A stretch of DNA of 32,805 bases. It comes from Planctomycetota bacterium. GTDB lineage: Bacteria > Planctomycetota > SZUA-567 > H5-PLA8. Of the stretch, positions 14,379 through 23,034 are shown piece after piece. The notes below the pieces were generated by a model. The model saw only the letters and a list, made by a program, of their open reading frames with translations. It was not told the DNA's origin and ran no database searches. Where the stretch lies: the NCBI GenBank assembly GCA_016200135.1, contig JACQFI010000009.1, positions 1-32,805 of the forward strand, read 5' to 3'. Made by a program: the position numbers and the translations under genes. Within the stretch, counting starts at the first letter, position 1; each line of letters opens with the position of its first letter.

Positions 14379-16435
14379 TTCTTGCCGCCGCCCTTCCCCT
14401 TCAACCGCTCTTCCGCCTTCGGCGCGAACTCCGAGTCCGAGTGCTTGTCCACGAGTTCCTTGAGCAGCGCCTGGACCTTCTCGGCGTTCTTCTCCTTCTC
14501 GTACAGGTCCGCGAGCATAAAGAGCGCTTCGCCGGTGTAGGGGCTGTCGGGGTTCACGCGTTCGAGCGTCTCCAACTGCTTCTGCGCTTCCTCTGTGTTC
14601 TTGTCGAGCAGCGCGATCTTGGCGCGCAGGAGCGTGGACTGCCCGCGCAGCCGTTCGAGCGGAAACTCCCACTCGAGCACCTCGACCCACTTGCGGGCTT
14701 CCGAAGCGTCGCCGCGGCGCAGGAAGTCCTCCGCCGAGTGCAGCAGCGTCCCGGTGCGCACCGGCGCCTGCTCGGGCGTGAACGGCGTCAGGCGCAGGCG
14801 GTCGGCGTCGGTGTAGTTCGCGGCGGCCTTCTCGTAGTTGCCGCGCTCGCGCTGGATGTCGCCGATGCGCAGCTTGGTCACGCGGACGATGTTGTCCTCG
14901 AGCCCGAAGTAGCGCCCGACGACCTTGTCGTACTCGAGCAGCGCGCGGTCGAGGTCTTTCTTATAGAAATAGTACACGTCGCCGCGCTCGCGCAGCACCT
15001 TCGCGCGCAGGTTCTTGTTGTTCTTCACGCGCTCCTCGGCCGCGTCGAGCACCTTCAGCGCCTCGTCGGGATATTTCTTCTGGTCGCGCAGCAAGCCCTG
15101 CAGGAGCAGCGCCTGTTCGTAGTAGGCGTCGTCGTTGATCTGCGCGCCCCGCGCGAGCAACGCCCGCGCCGCCGCAATCTGGCCGTCCACGTCTTCCAGG
15201 ACCCCAAAGGTGCCCGCCGCCGCTTGCAGCGAGAGCATGTCCAGCGCGTCGTATTTGTAGGCGTGCAGCCGTTCGAGGTACTTCTTTGGGTCTTCTTTCT
15301 GCCGGTCGGCCTGGCGGTCGAAATCGATGTGGACCTCGTACTTCGCCGCAGCCTGAATCTCCTTGCCGCCGGCCTTCGCCGTAACTTTCAGCTCAAAGAG
15401 CCCGCTGCGGAAGAAAACGTGTTCCGCCTCGTCGCCCTGCGCCTCCTGTCCATCGCCGAAGGACCACGCGACCTCCTTTGCGTTCTTCGGCGCGAGCACG
15501 CGGAACCGGTAGCGGATCAGGGCGCGCTCGCCGGCGTAGCCCTCGCCCGCCCACTCGGCCTGCAAGTCGAGCGCGTTCGGGTCGTCCTTCACTTCCAGCG
15601 CGCCCGCCTTGCCGCGCGCGACGGGCGTAAACGCGTCGGCCGGGATCTGCGCGATCTTCTTCTCCCCGGGCGGCTGCCAGAAGGCCGCCATGAGCCCGTC
15701 GCCGCCGCCGTTGACGTGGTAGTACTCGAAGCGTTTCGCGCCGCCGGTGAGATGCAGCTTGCCCGTGTGCCGCGCCTGCCCTTCCGCGCCGTGCCAGCCG
15801 GGGAACTGCGCCGCGAGCTTGCCGTCGACGAAGACGAACGAGGCGTCGTCGCTCGACGTCGCGAACGTGTAGTCGCCTTCCTCTTTGCAATTGAGCCAGC
15901 CCTTGTAGACGCTCACCCAGCGATCCTGCCCGCTGAACGGGTCCCAGCCGACGAAGACCTGCCGCACCGCGTCCGCGCCATGCGCGGGCCCGCTCTTGGC
16001 GACCAGGTCTTTCATCTGGTCCCAGTTCTGGCAGTCGCCGCCGTTCATGCGGCGCGTCTCGAGCCACAGCCCGCGCTCGGGCTCCCAATCGGCGCCGGGC
16101 TTCTCGGCTTTCTCGTTGCCGAAGTACGCAAAGTAGTGCTTGGTCTCTTTGTCCATCTTGAGCGCAACGACGCACGAGCCGTCCGAGCCCGCGAACATCA
16201 CCTTATATGGAACCGGCTGCCCGCCCGCGACGATGCGCACGTCCTTGCCGTCCGCCGCCGCGCGGCCCAGCGTGGTGAACTCGACGACGCCGGTCTCGCC
16301 GCCGGGCGCGCCCGAGCCCGTGGGATTGATCTCGAGCGGCCGCCGCGCGGTCCACTGCGGTTTCCACCAGGCGTCGTCCGCGCCGAATACGTTCGCGGCC
16401 ATGGACAGTAAGAGGAAGGGCGCGACGGCTCGCAT
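14375..16435 (-). CDS. secreted DUF2341/PA14/PKD/TPR protein
   Basis: The protein has 686 residues. A signal peptide (about 1-18, ending AANVFGA) is followed by a DUF2341-like beta-sandwich segment (WWKPQWTARRPLEI...). A PA14-like region comes next (about 150-275, with GWLNCKEEGDYTFATSSDDASFVFVDGK), then a PKD-like domain (about 295-375, with VAWSFGDGQEAQGDEAEHVF). A long helical TPR region runs from about 430 to 675 and ends in a Lys/Gly tail. The plan suggests an extracytoplasmic protein that binds carbohydrate or protein surfaces; no catalytic site is seen. No clear Shine-Dalgarno precedes the ATG. The stop codon overlaps the start of the DprA-like gene, so this is the first gene of the minus-strand set. 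Such architectures are common in planctomycete-like bacteria. Confidence 0.85.
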   Translation of the reverse strand: MRAVAPFLLLSMAANVFGADDAWWKPQWTARRPLEINPTGSGAPGGETGVVEFTTLGRAAADGKDVRIVAGGQPVPYKVMFAGSDGSCVVALKMDKETKHYFAYFGNEKAEKPGADWEPERGLWLETRRMNGGDCQNWDQMKDLVAKSGPAHGADAVRQVFVGWDPFSGQDRWVSVYKGWLNCKEEGDYTFATSSDDASFVFVDGKLAAQFPGWHGAEGQARHTGKLHLTGGAKRFEYYHVNGGGDGLMAAFWQPPGEKKIAQIPADAFTPVARGKAGALEVKDDPNALDLQAEWAGEGYAGERALIRYRFRVLAPKNAKEVAWSFGDGQEAQGDEAEHVFFRSGLFELKVTAKAGGKEIQAAAKYEVHIDFDRQADRQKEDPKKYLERLHAYKYDALDMLSLQAAAGTFGVLEDVDGQIAAARALLARGAQINDDAYYEQALLLQGLLRDQKKYPDEALKVLDAAEERVKNNKNLRAKVLRERGDVYYFYKKDLDRALLEYDKVVGRYFGLEDNIVRVTKLRIGDIQRERGNYEKAAANYTDADRLRLTPFTPEQAPVRTGTLLHSAEDFLRRGDASEARKWVEVLEWEFPLERLRGQSTLLRAKIALLDKNTEEAQKQLETLERVNPDSPYTGEALFMLADLYEKEKNAEKVQALLKELVDKHSDSEFAPKAEERLKGKGGGKK

Positions 16436-16492
16436 GCGGATACTTTACGCGCAGCCCCTTAGATTGGGAATTGCGGAACGTCTGAGTTCCTA

Positions 16493-16726
16493 ACAGAAAG
16501 GATGAACCGCCAAGACGCCAAAGCGCTAAGAGAGGATTCTTTTGAGATGCTCTGTCGAAATCCCCTCCATATGTAAGGAGGGGTATGGGGAGGTTTCAGG
16601 AGCTAAGTCGATATCCCCCGGTATCCCTCCTTACTTATGGAGGGATTTTCTTGCAAGTTCGATGGTTTTCGACAGAGCAGATTTAAAACTCTTGGCGCTT
16701 TGGCGTCTTGGCGGTTAAATCCTCTT
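16493..16726. repeat. nested inverted-repeat element, MITE-like
   Basis: The outer arms at 16505-16532 and 16689-16716 are inverted copies, 27 of 28 bases identical (AACCGCCAAGACGCC at the ends). The inner perfect 13-bp inverted repeat is TGCTCTGTCGAAA (16548-16560) and TTTCGACAGAGCA (16667-16679). Between them lie two hairpins, CCCCTCC...GGAGGGG (16562-16583) and TCCCTCC...GGAGGGA (16624-16645). No gene is inside. It fills the gap between the secreted TPR protein and pyrF. Confidence 0.88.
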
Positions 16727-16759
16727 CTTTGAAGTTCGCGCTGGAGCCGAGAGCCATTC

Positions 16760-17704
16760 ATGAACCACTTCGCCGACCGGCTCGTCGCCGCCGTCAAAGC
16801 CAAGGGCAACCCCGTCTGCGTGGGACTCGACCCGCGCTTCGACCTGCTGCCCCAGTCCATCCGCGAGGACGCCGCGAAGCGCCACGGCAACACCCCGCGC
16901 GCCGTCGCCGAAGCGTATCTTGCGTTCAACAAAGCCCTCATCGACGCACTCGCCGATCTCGTCCCGGTCTGCAAGCCGCAGATCGCGTTCTACGAGGAGT
17001 TCGGCGCCGAGGGCATCCGCGCCTATGCGGAGACCGTGCGACACGCGCGGCAGAAAGGCATGCTGGTGATCTCCGACGCCAAGCGCGGCGACATCGGCAC
17101 CACGGCGGTCGCCTACGCGCGCGCACATCTGGGCGGCAAGGAGATCACCGGCGGCGACGGCGTGGGTTTCGACGCCGACGCGCTCACCGTGAACCCCTAC
17201 ATGGGCCGCGACACCATCCAGCCGTACCTCGATATCGGCGTGACCAACGGCAAGGGCATCTTCGTACTGGTGAAAACCAGCAATCCGGGCTCGGGCGACT
17301 TGCAGGACCTGGAGGCCGGCGGCAAACCGATCTACGAACACGTCGCCGCGATGATCGCGGACCTGGGCGCGAAGCACCGCGGCGCGAGCGGGTTCTCGCC
17401 CGTGGGCGCGGTGGTGGCCGCGACCTATCCGCAGCAGGCGCGGCGGCTGCGCGAGGTCATGCCCGATAGCCTCTTTCTTGTGCCCGGCTACGGAGCGCAA
17501 GGCGCGACCGCCGAGGACGCCGCCGCGAGCTTCCGCTCCGACGGCCTGGGCGCGGTGGTGAACGCCTCGCGCGGCATCATCTTCGCCTTCAAGCAGGAGC
17601 CCTACGCGAGCCAGTTCGGCGAAGCGAAGTTCGCCGAAGCCGCCCGCGCCGCCGCGCAGAAGATGGCCGCCGAATTGAACGCCGCGCTCCGCCGCCCAAC
17701 TTGA
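16760..17704 (+). CDS. pyrF: orotidine 5'-phosphate decarboxylase
   Basis: This enzyme makes UMP from OMP in de novo pyrimidine synthesis and is cytosolic. The 314-residue length and motifs fit the longer (type 2) bacterial class: VGLDPRFDLLP (21-31), CKPQIAFYEEFG, the active-site block DAKRGDIG (106-113, catalytic Lys108 between Asp106 and Asp111), NPYMGRDTIQPY, VKTSNPGSGD, and a C-terminal PGYGAQGA plus NASRGI phosphate-binding region. The ATG at 16760 gives the standard N-terminus MNHFADRLVAAVK. No strong Shine-Dalgarno is seen. No other pyrimidine gene is near; a composite repeat lies directly upstream and a tRNA gene directly downstream. Confidence 0.96.
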   Translation: MNHFADRLVAAVKAKGNPVCVGLDPRFDLLPQSIREDAAKRHGNTPRAVAEAYLAFNKALIDALADLVPVCKPQIAFYEEFGAEGIRAYAETVRHARQKGMLVISDAKRGDIGTTAVAYARAHLGGKEITGGDGVGFDADALTVNPYMGRDTIQPYLDIGVTNGKGIFVLVKTSNPGSGDLQDLEAGGKPIYEHVAAMIADLGAKHRGASGFSPVGAVVAATYPQQARRLREVMPDSLFLVPGYGAQGATAEDAAASFRSDGLGAVVNASRGIIFAFKQEPYASQFGEAKFAEAARAAAQKMAAELNAALRRPT

Positions 17705-17758
17705 AAAGGCGCGCCGGGCGTGTACATCATCTTTGGTCTTTTGAGCTTCAGCCTTCAC

Positions 17759-17833
17759 TACCGGGTGGTGTAATCGGTAACACAGAGGTTTTTGGTACCT
17801 CCATTCCTGGTTCGAGTCCAGGCCCGGTAACCA
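17759..17833 (+). tRNA. tRNA-Gln (anticodon TTG)
   Basis: The full cloverleaf can be drawn. The acceptor TACCGGG (17759-17765) pairs with CCCGGTA (17823-17829), with discriminator A and an encoded CCA (17831-17833). The D-stem is GTGT/ACAC. The anticodon stem GAGGT/ACCTC has loop TTTTGGT, giving anticodon TTG. The T-stem CCTGG/CCAGG has loop TTCGAGT. The variable loop is short. The CCA is also the first three bases of a 14-bp inverted repeat leading to a GIY-YIG nuclease gene. Confidence 0.96.
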
Positions 17834-17934
17834 TTTCGACTCGCCGAAAGCCACTCGCTTCGCTCGGTGCTTTCGGCTCGCTCAATGCCTTCGGCCAGCG
17901 CATAGGATAGTCGCGGTCAAGCGAGTCGAAATGG
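17831..17934. repeat. inverted repeat between tRNA-Gln and the GIY-YIG gene
   Basis: CCATTTCGACTCGC (17831-17844) is repeated inverted and perfect as GCGAGTCGAAATGG (17921-17934). An inner pair CGAAAGC (17845-17851) and GCTTTCG (17869-17875) forms a smaller hairpin. The left end coincides with the tRNA CCA; the right end contains the ATG (17931) of the nuclease frame. Confidence 0.85.
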
Positions 17935-18266
17935 CTCCGAGCGAACGAAGTGAGTCGAAGGGCCGGTGCTTGCCAGCGTGGGTCTATATCCTTCGCCTTC
18001 AGTCGGGCGGTCTCTACATTGGTTCGACTGAGAACCTCGAGCGCCGTTATTCCGAGCATCTTGAGGGTAACGGGAGCCGGACAACTCGGCTTGATCCGCC
18101 CATGGCGCTTGTCTATAGGGAAGAACTGGATGACTGCGCGAAGGCACCGGCAAGAGAAATGCAACTAAAGCGCTGGACGCGCGCCAAAAAAGAGGTGCTA
18201 ATAACCGGCGCTATAAAAAGGCTAAAGGCGCTCTCGCGCTGCCATGTGACGAAAAATAAGGTATAA
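17931..18266 (+). CDS. single-domain GIY-YIG endonuclease (UPF0213/YhbQ-like)
   Basis: This protein of up to 111 residues carries one GIY-YIG nuclease domain: WVYILRLQSGGLYIGSTENLERRYSEHL (about 17-44, with the VYI and LYIG strands and the catalytic Arg in ERRYSEH). LVYREELDD follows, then AREMQLKRWTRAKKEVLI (about 74-91) with the metal-binding Glu. The frame opens at an ATG inside the preceding inverted repeat, so about 12 N-terminal residues are repeat-encoded. A TTG at 17970 just before the domain could be the true start. The gene lies 98 bp after tRNA-Gln. Small GIY-YIG proteins of this class have few assigned roles; a DNA repair or mobile-element role is possible. Confidence 0.88.
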   Translation: MAPSERSESKGRCLPAWVYILRLQSGGLYIGSTENLERRYSEHLEGNGSRTTRLDPPMALVYREELDDCAKAPAREMQLKRWTRAKKEVLITGAIKRLKALSRCHVTKNKV

Positions 18267-18267
18267 T
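18239..18267 (+). promoter_or_regulatory. candidate sigma-70-like promoter for the enolase-superfamily gene
   Basis: A perfect TATAAT (18262-18267) lies 17 bp after CTGCCA (18239-18244), a 4-of-6 match to TTGACA. It sits about 40 bp before the start codon at 18309 and overlaps the end of the GIY-YIG gene. Confidence 0.5.
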
Positions 18268-18308
18268 AGCGCGAGTAACACTTTCTAATCCTGGTGGAAA
18301 CAAGCTTC

Positions 18309-19436
18309 ATGGACATCCTTTCGGAACACACCATCGACCGCCTTGAATTTCGCAAGACGGTTCGCCGTTATCCTCGGCCCATCGGATATAACGCGCAGCG
18401 CGGGCCGCATGGCCAGACGCAGCCGGTCCACACCTGCCGGATCTTTACGAATCGTGGCGCAACGGGCTGGGGCTTTTGCGGTGCGAACGAGGAGGCTCCG
18501 CGGCGGCTGATCGGGCGCAAGGTGGCGGAGCTTTTCAACCCCGCATCCGGAACCGTGTTCGAAGCCAAATGCCTGGATATCGCCCTCCACGACCTCGCCG
18601 GGAACATCCTCGGGCAGCCGGTCTGGCGCATGCTCGGAGCGCGTGGCGGACGCAGCATTCCCATCTACAGCGGCGCGATCTACTTTGACGACCTGAATCC
18701 CGATGGCGCGGCGCCGGGCGTGCAGGCGCTGCTGGAATCCTGCGCACAGGACGCCGCGGCGGGCTACGCGCACTTCAAGCTGAAGATCGGCCGCGGCTTC
18801 AAATACATGGACCGGGCGGCCGGCGACGCGCGGGACATCGAAGTGACGCGGCTCGTGCGCCAGCATTTCCCCGACGCCAAGATTCTCGTGGATGGCAACG
18901 ACGGCTACGATCCCGCAGGCATCTGTCGCTACCTGAGCGCGGTGGCCGACTGCAAGCTGTACTGGATCGAGGAGCCCTTCCTGGAAACGGAAGAGGGCCT
19001 GCGCATTCTTCGTGAAGCAATTAAAGAGAAGAGTCCGGGGACGCTCATTGCGGACGGCGAATCCCGCAACGACCGCGCACAGGAACCGCCTGGCCCGCTG
19101 GGCAAGTGGCAGCCGGGGCACGTCGATGAACTGATCGCCCTGGGCGCGAAGGGACTTCTCGACGTGCTGCTGATGGACGTCGGCGCGATGGGTTTTACGG
19201 CGTGGCGGCAGGTGCTGCCCAAGGTCGTGGCCGCGGGCGCGCAGGGTTCGCCGCATGCATGGAGCGAGCCCTTCAAGACCTGGTACGCCGCGCAGCTCGG
19301 CTGCGGGTTGGGCGCGGTGCCGATCGTGGAAGGCGTTCCCGGACACGTGGACGGTGTGGACGATTCCGGATACGTGCTGAAGGACGGCCTGTTGACTCTT
19401 CCGGATGCGCCGGGCTTTGGGTTGAACCTCCGCTGA
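18309..19436 (+). CDS. enolase-superfamily enzyme (mandelate racemase/muconate lactonising-like)
   Basis: This 375-residue protein has the two-domain plan of the superfamily, which abstracts a proton alpha to a carboxylate, typically in sugar acids. Key positions: KxK-type FKLKIG (156-161, Lys157/Lys159 as base), ILVDGNDGYDP with metal ligand Asp195, YWIEEPF with Glu221, and LIADGES (246-252) supplying the third acidic ligand. The opposite-face residues are less clear, and HAWSEPFKTW near the end may supply a His. The ATG at 18309 is preferred, with GGTGG about 11 bases upstream; a GTG at 18294 is an in-frame alternative. A TATAAT-type promoter lies just upstream. The substrate is not predictable; an aldonate or uronate dehydratase is likeliest. 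Confidence 0.88.
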   Translation: MDILSEHTIDRLEFRKTVRRYPRPIGYNAQRGPHGQTQPVHTCRIFTNRGATGWGFCGANEEAPRRLIGRKVAELFNPASGTVFEAKCLDIALHDLAGNILGQPVWRMLGARGGRSIPIYSGAIYFDDLNPDGAAPGVQALLESCAQDAAAGYAHFKLKIGRGFKYMDRAAGDARDIEVTRLVRQHFPDAKILVDGNDGYDPAGICRYLSAVADCKLYWIEEPFLETEEGLRILREAIKEKSPGTLIADGESRNDRAQEPPGPLGKWQPGHVDELIALGAKGLLDVLLMDVGAMGFTAWRQVLPKVVAAGAQGSPHAWSEPFKTWYAAQLGCGLGAVPIVEGVPGHVDGVDDSGYVLKDGLLTLPDAPGFGLNLR

Positions 19437-19481
19437 CCTGCTGTAAAGACAAAACCCGGCCTATCGGAATCCGCAGACTGC

Positions 19482-22118
19482 CTACGTGAAATTCAGCCAG
19501 ACCACGACGGCGTTGTACAGCGCGTGCGTGAGGATCGGCGCGAGCAGCAGTCCGGAGGCCTCGAAGCTGACCGCCGCGGCGACGCCGAGCACGAAGACGG
19601 GTACCACCGAGAGCGGCGGGTGGATCAGCGCGAAGACGCCGGCGCTGCCCAGCACCGCCAGCAGCGGCGTGGTGGAGCGGCGCAGGCCGCGGAAGACGAG
19701 CCCGCGGAAGATGTATTCTTCAAAGAGCGGCGCGGCGCAGACGGCCAGGATCGCGAACCACCCCTTCACGCCTGGGTCCATCCCTTTGTCCAGCGCGAGC
19801 GCCTCACGCTTTAACGCGCGCAACGGTTCGAACCATTCCATGCCGTAAAGATAGAAGGCTCCGAAGAGCGCGGCGCAGGTACCGCACACCAGGCCCCATT
19901 TCACCGCGCGCAAGTACGAGCCCGCCGGAGCGTCTTGGGCGGCTCGCAGGCCGACGGCGGCTAGCAGGTCCGGGACGCCGTGCCTCCAGAACGCGTACAG
20001 CGTGAACAGAGCCACCAGCAGTCCCGCGAGCACAAACGCGAACAGTAACTGCGCGCCGGGCGGCAGATCCGAGAAATGGAGTCCGATCATCGCCAGGCCT
20101 TGCAGGACGAAGAAGGCCAGCACGGCGATTAGCCCATCGGCCAGCGCGATGCGCGGCGGCGGTTCCTGCGTGGGATCGAGCAGGTACGGCGTGTGGTCGC
20201 GGACCTTCTGCCAGAGCGCGAAGGCCAGCAGGCCGGAGAGCACGAGCTGCGCGAGTTTTGCCCAAAGCGACGGCGAATAGATGGCGAAGCCGTATAGCGA
20301 GGCGAGAAGCATATAGAGATACATCATGTCGGGGCGGATCTTGCGTTGCGCCTCGGTCTCCAGCGCGTCGGTGGCAAGGATGCCGATGCCGGCGGCGATG
20401 AAGGCATAGATTCCCACGCCGACGACGGCCATCACCGCGTCGGAGATCGCGCTCGCGTCCAACGCGGGGTTCACCAGCGCGAAGCCCAGAAGCGCGGACA
20501 CGGCGTACAGCATGGCGAAACCGCACCACAGGACCGTCTTTTCGAATAGAATTCGTTCGAGGCTGCGCGGGAACGTGTAGAGCATCCACAACCCGGAGCT
20601 CTCCACCGAGAGCACCTGGAAGGCGCTGAACATCAGGACGTACGCGCCGAGCCCGAAGGCCAGCGCCGCGGCGTGGCGGAAATGCGCGCCGACCTGTTCC
20701 ATCAGACCCGAGTTCATGAAAAGGTTGAACCCGATTAAAAGCAGCGGGACGATGAGGGTCTGAACGAGGAAGTTGCGGTCGCGGAAGAGCAGCCGCAGTT
20801 CCTTGCCGACGATGCCGCGCATGCGCCCGGCGCCGCGTTCCACCGGCGTCGCGGCCGAACGCTTGCCCGCATACACGCCCGCCGTAATCGTCAGGCCGTC
20901 GCGCACCAGCCATTCGCAAGCGTACACGACGCCGCCCGCCAGCGCCGCGCCGTAGAGCAGCATCGCGCCCGCGGCCGGCCACGCCAGGCCGGCGCCGTCG
21001 CAGAGCAGCGCGGGAACGGAGAGCGGGTTCCACAGCGCCGCGGCGGGGACTTCCGGAACGGTGCGCACCGCAAAGGCCGCGGCGCGCTGCGAACTGGACG
21101 CTCCGATCACGACAAAGAAGAGCAGGATGCCCAGCAGCGTGAAGACCGCCTGGAAATTCTTGACGCGGTTCAACGCGAACGTCTTGCGCAGGAACGTTTC
21201 AAGAAAGACGCGGGCCGCGCCCGCGAGCAGACCCGCGTAGAGCGCGGCGCAGGCCGCCAACGGCACGCTCCACCACAAAAATCCCGCGCTGAACTGCAGC
21301 ACAAAGAAGAAAGGAAAGAAGAGAAACCAAGTAAAGGGATTGGCGAGCGTGTATTCAAATACTTTGGCCAGAAAGATCACGCGCGAAGGAACCGGAAAGG
21401 TGAAGAGCCATTCCATGCTCCATTCGACTTTGCCCAGGTCCTGGTTGCCGCTGCCCAACGACATGAAAAGGACGCTGAGCACCATCAAGGCCATAATGGC
21501 GCCCAGCGCCATCAGCATTCCCGGGACGCGCTCCCGGTCCGGCCACGCGTCCGTGGTGGGCACGGGCAGCCCTTCCATGGCGCGCTTCTCCACTCGGAAT
21601 CCGGCGGCGCCGGTCCGGTCGAACGTTTGGATGCGCTCGGAGATCATCGCTTCGCGTTCGGAGCCGTCCAAGCGGGATTCCCGAAGGTCGTACTCGAACG
21701 ATTCGCGGAGGTGCTTGCGCCATTTTTCGACCTGCGCGAGGTTGTCCGGAGCACCCTCGGATGCGTCCAACGCCTTCAGCGCCCCTTCGGTTTTGTGAAG
21801 CTGGCGGAGCGTCCAAGCGCGGACGGCGATGCGTTTGTCCGTCTCCTCGCCGCGGTTGAACTCGTTGCCCAACCGGCGCACAAACTGCGACGACAGGTTC
21901 ACGCCGTTGAACATGAACATCGCGCCCACGAAGAGCATCAGCAACACACTGACGGCCTTCTTGCGCGGCGTCGCCTGGCGCTTCTCGGGCGGCGCGTCCG
22001 GCTTCTTGCGCTTGTTGAACGCCTTGTTCAGGTTCCCGCTCGTCCGGTTGGCAATCTTGCGGACTGCGGTGCACGCCAGCAGCCACATGACCCGCAAGGC
22101 GCCGGGCGGGTTAGGCAT
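19482..22118 (-). CDS. ABC-2 type permease fused to a CPBP intramembrane protease domain
   Basis: The first part of this 878-residue protein (about 1-650) is an ABC-2/NatB-like permease with N-terminal helix LLMLFVGAMFMFNGV, a soluble loop, and more than ten membrane segments with MEWLFTFPVPS and GIVGKELRLLFRDRN motifs. The last part (about 690-878) is a CPBP (CAAX protease/bacteriocin-processing) domain with all three motifs: FEEYIFRG (EExxxR), VFALIHPP (FxxxH) and ILTHALYN (HxxxN). The protein probably exports a substrate together with the adjacent ATPase and may also cleave in the membrane. The ATG at 22118 lies 2 bp after the ATPase stop. Similar natural fusions exist; the exact substrate is unknown. 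Confidence 0.88.
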   Translation of the reverse strand: MPNPPGALRVMWLLACTAVRKIANRTSGNLNKAFNKRKKPDAPPEKRQATPRKKAVSVLLMLFVGAMFMFNGVNLSSQFVRRLGNEFNRGEETDKRIAVRAWTLRQLHKTEGALKALDASEGAPDNLAQVEKWRKHLRESFEYDLRESRLDGSEREAMISERIQTFDRTGAAGFRVEKRAMEGLPVPTTDAWPDRERVPGMLMALGAIMALMVLSVLFMSLGSGNQDLGKVEWSMEWLFTFPVPSRVIFLAKVFEYTLANPFTWFLFFPFFFVLQFSAGFLWWSVPLAACAALYAGLLAGAARVFLETFLRKTFALNRVKNFQAVFTLLGILLFFVVIGASSSQRAAAFAVRTVPEVPAAALWNPLSVPALLCDGAGLAWPAAGAMLLYGAALAGGVVYACEWLVRDGLTITAGVYAGKRSAATPVERGAGRMRGIVGKELRLLFRDRNFLVQTLIVPLLLIGFNLFMNSGLMEQVGAHFRHAAALAFGLGAYVLMFSAFQVLSVESSGLWMLYTFPRSLERILFEKTVLWCGFAMLYAVSALLGFALVNPALDASAISDAVMAVVGVGIYAFIAAGIGILATDALETEAQRKIRPDMMYLYMLLASLYGFAIYSPSLWAKLAQLVLSGLLAFALWQKVRDHTPYLLDPTQEPPPRIALADGLIAVLAFFVLQGLAMIGLHFSDLPPGAQLLFAFVLAGLLVALFTLYAFWRHGVPDLLAAVGLRAAQDAPAGSYLRAVKWGLVCGTCAALFGAFYLYGMEWFEPLRALKREALALDKGMDPGVKGWFAILAVCAAPLFEEYIFRGLVFRGLRRSTTPLLAVLGSAGVFALIHPPLSVVPVFVLGVAAAVSFEASGLLLAPILTHALYNAVVVWLNFT

Positions 22119-22120
22119 GC

Positions 22121-22960
22121 TCAGTTCCCCGCCGGGCCCGCGCCGGGAACGGGCTTCGCTCCCGAGGGCGCTTGAGCAGGCGCGGCAGACGGGATCGCGG
22201 CCGATTCGCTGGTGACCGAGAAGAAGATCTCTTCGAGGGAACTGTTCTGCGCGACCTTCGCGCGCAGCTCCGCGAGCGTCCCGACCGCGGCCATGCGGCC
22301 TTTGTAGACGATCCCAATCCGATGGCAGAGTTTCTCGGCCTGATCCAGCAGGTGCGTGCTGAAGAAGACAGTCTTGCCCGCGGCCACTTTCTCGCGGACG
22401 AATTCGTGCAGGGTGCGCGTGGCGTACGGGTCGAGACCGTTGGTGGGTTCGTCGAAGATGAGCAGCAGCGGATCGTGCAGAACGGCGCAGATCAGCGCGA
22501 GCTTCTTCTTCATGCCCTTCGAATAGTTCACCGCATACTCTTCGGTCGCGTCGGCGAGTTCGAAGCGTTCGAGGAGCGGCTTGGCCCGCGCGTCGATCTC
22601 CCGCGCATCGAAGCCGTGCATCTCGCCGACGAAGCGCAGGATCTCGCGGCCGCGCAGGTGGTCGTAAAAGATAGGTTCGTCCGGCAGGTAGCCGACGCGC
22701 CGCTTCACTTCCACGCGGTCCGCGAAGCAATCCAGGCCGTCGATCTGCGCGCTGCCGGATGTCGGCTTGAGGATGCCCATCAGCATGCGGATGGTGGTGG
22801 TTTTGCCCGCGCCATTGGGCCCGAGCAGTGCGAAAAGTTCGCCGCGCGGCACGGATAGGCGGATATCGGAAGCCGCGACGAACTCGCCGTACTGTTTCGT
22901 GAGCCCGCGAATTTCGACCAGCGGCGGCACGTGCGCGGCCTCGGCAATGGGTTCGTTCAT
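22121..22960 (-). CDS. ABC transporter ATP-binding protein
   Basis: This 279-residue ATPase energises the fused permease next to it. Motifs: Walker A GPNGAGKTT (47-55, Lys53), Q-loop region near YLPDEP (91-96), signature YSKGMKKKL (146-154; Lys replaces the usual second Gly of LSGG-type signatures, as in several NatA-like proteins), Walker B LLLIFDE (165-171), D-loop NGLDP and H-loop STHLLDQ with His203. The C-terminus is Ala/Pro-rich. The ATG at 22960 gives a normal N-terminus; the frame upstream is not family-like. A start shifted by a few codons is possible. The class is the multi-substrate ABC-2 exporter group, so antibiotic, lipid or ion export are all open. Confidence 0.93.
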   Translation of the reverse strand: MNEPIAEAAHVPPLVEIRGLTKQYGEFVAASDIRLSVPRGELFALLGPNGAGKTTTIRMLMGILKPTSGSAQIDGLDCFADRVEVKRRVGYLPDEPIFYDHLRGREILRFVGEMHGFDAREIDARAKPLLERFELADATEEYAVNYSKGMKKKLALICAVLHDPLLLIFDEPTNGLDPYATRTLHEFVREKVAAGKTVFFSTHLLDQAEKLCHRIGIVYKGRMAAVGTLAELRAKVAQNSSLEEIFFSVTSESAAIPSAAPAQAPSGAKPVPGAGPAGN

Positions 22961-23034
22961 GTTTGGATTGATAGGGCTTCGTCCACGCTTCGTCAAATGG
23001 AGCGCAGCGGGAAAAACGGGCATTGGGCCGCGTC

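Noticed and set aside
14243..16411. Long plus-strand frame opposite the secreted TPR protein
   Set aside because: The minus strand has a signal peptide, PA14-like, PKD-like and TPR motifs; the plus-strand frame is Arg/Leu/Val/Ala-rich noise from GC codon bias.
18267..18320. Second copy of the tRNA-Gln 3' end after the GIY-YIG gene, as expected for an integrase-type att site
   Set aside because: No match to the T-arm or acceptor sequence is present downstream, so integrase-style duplication is not supported here.
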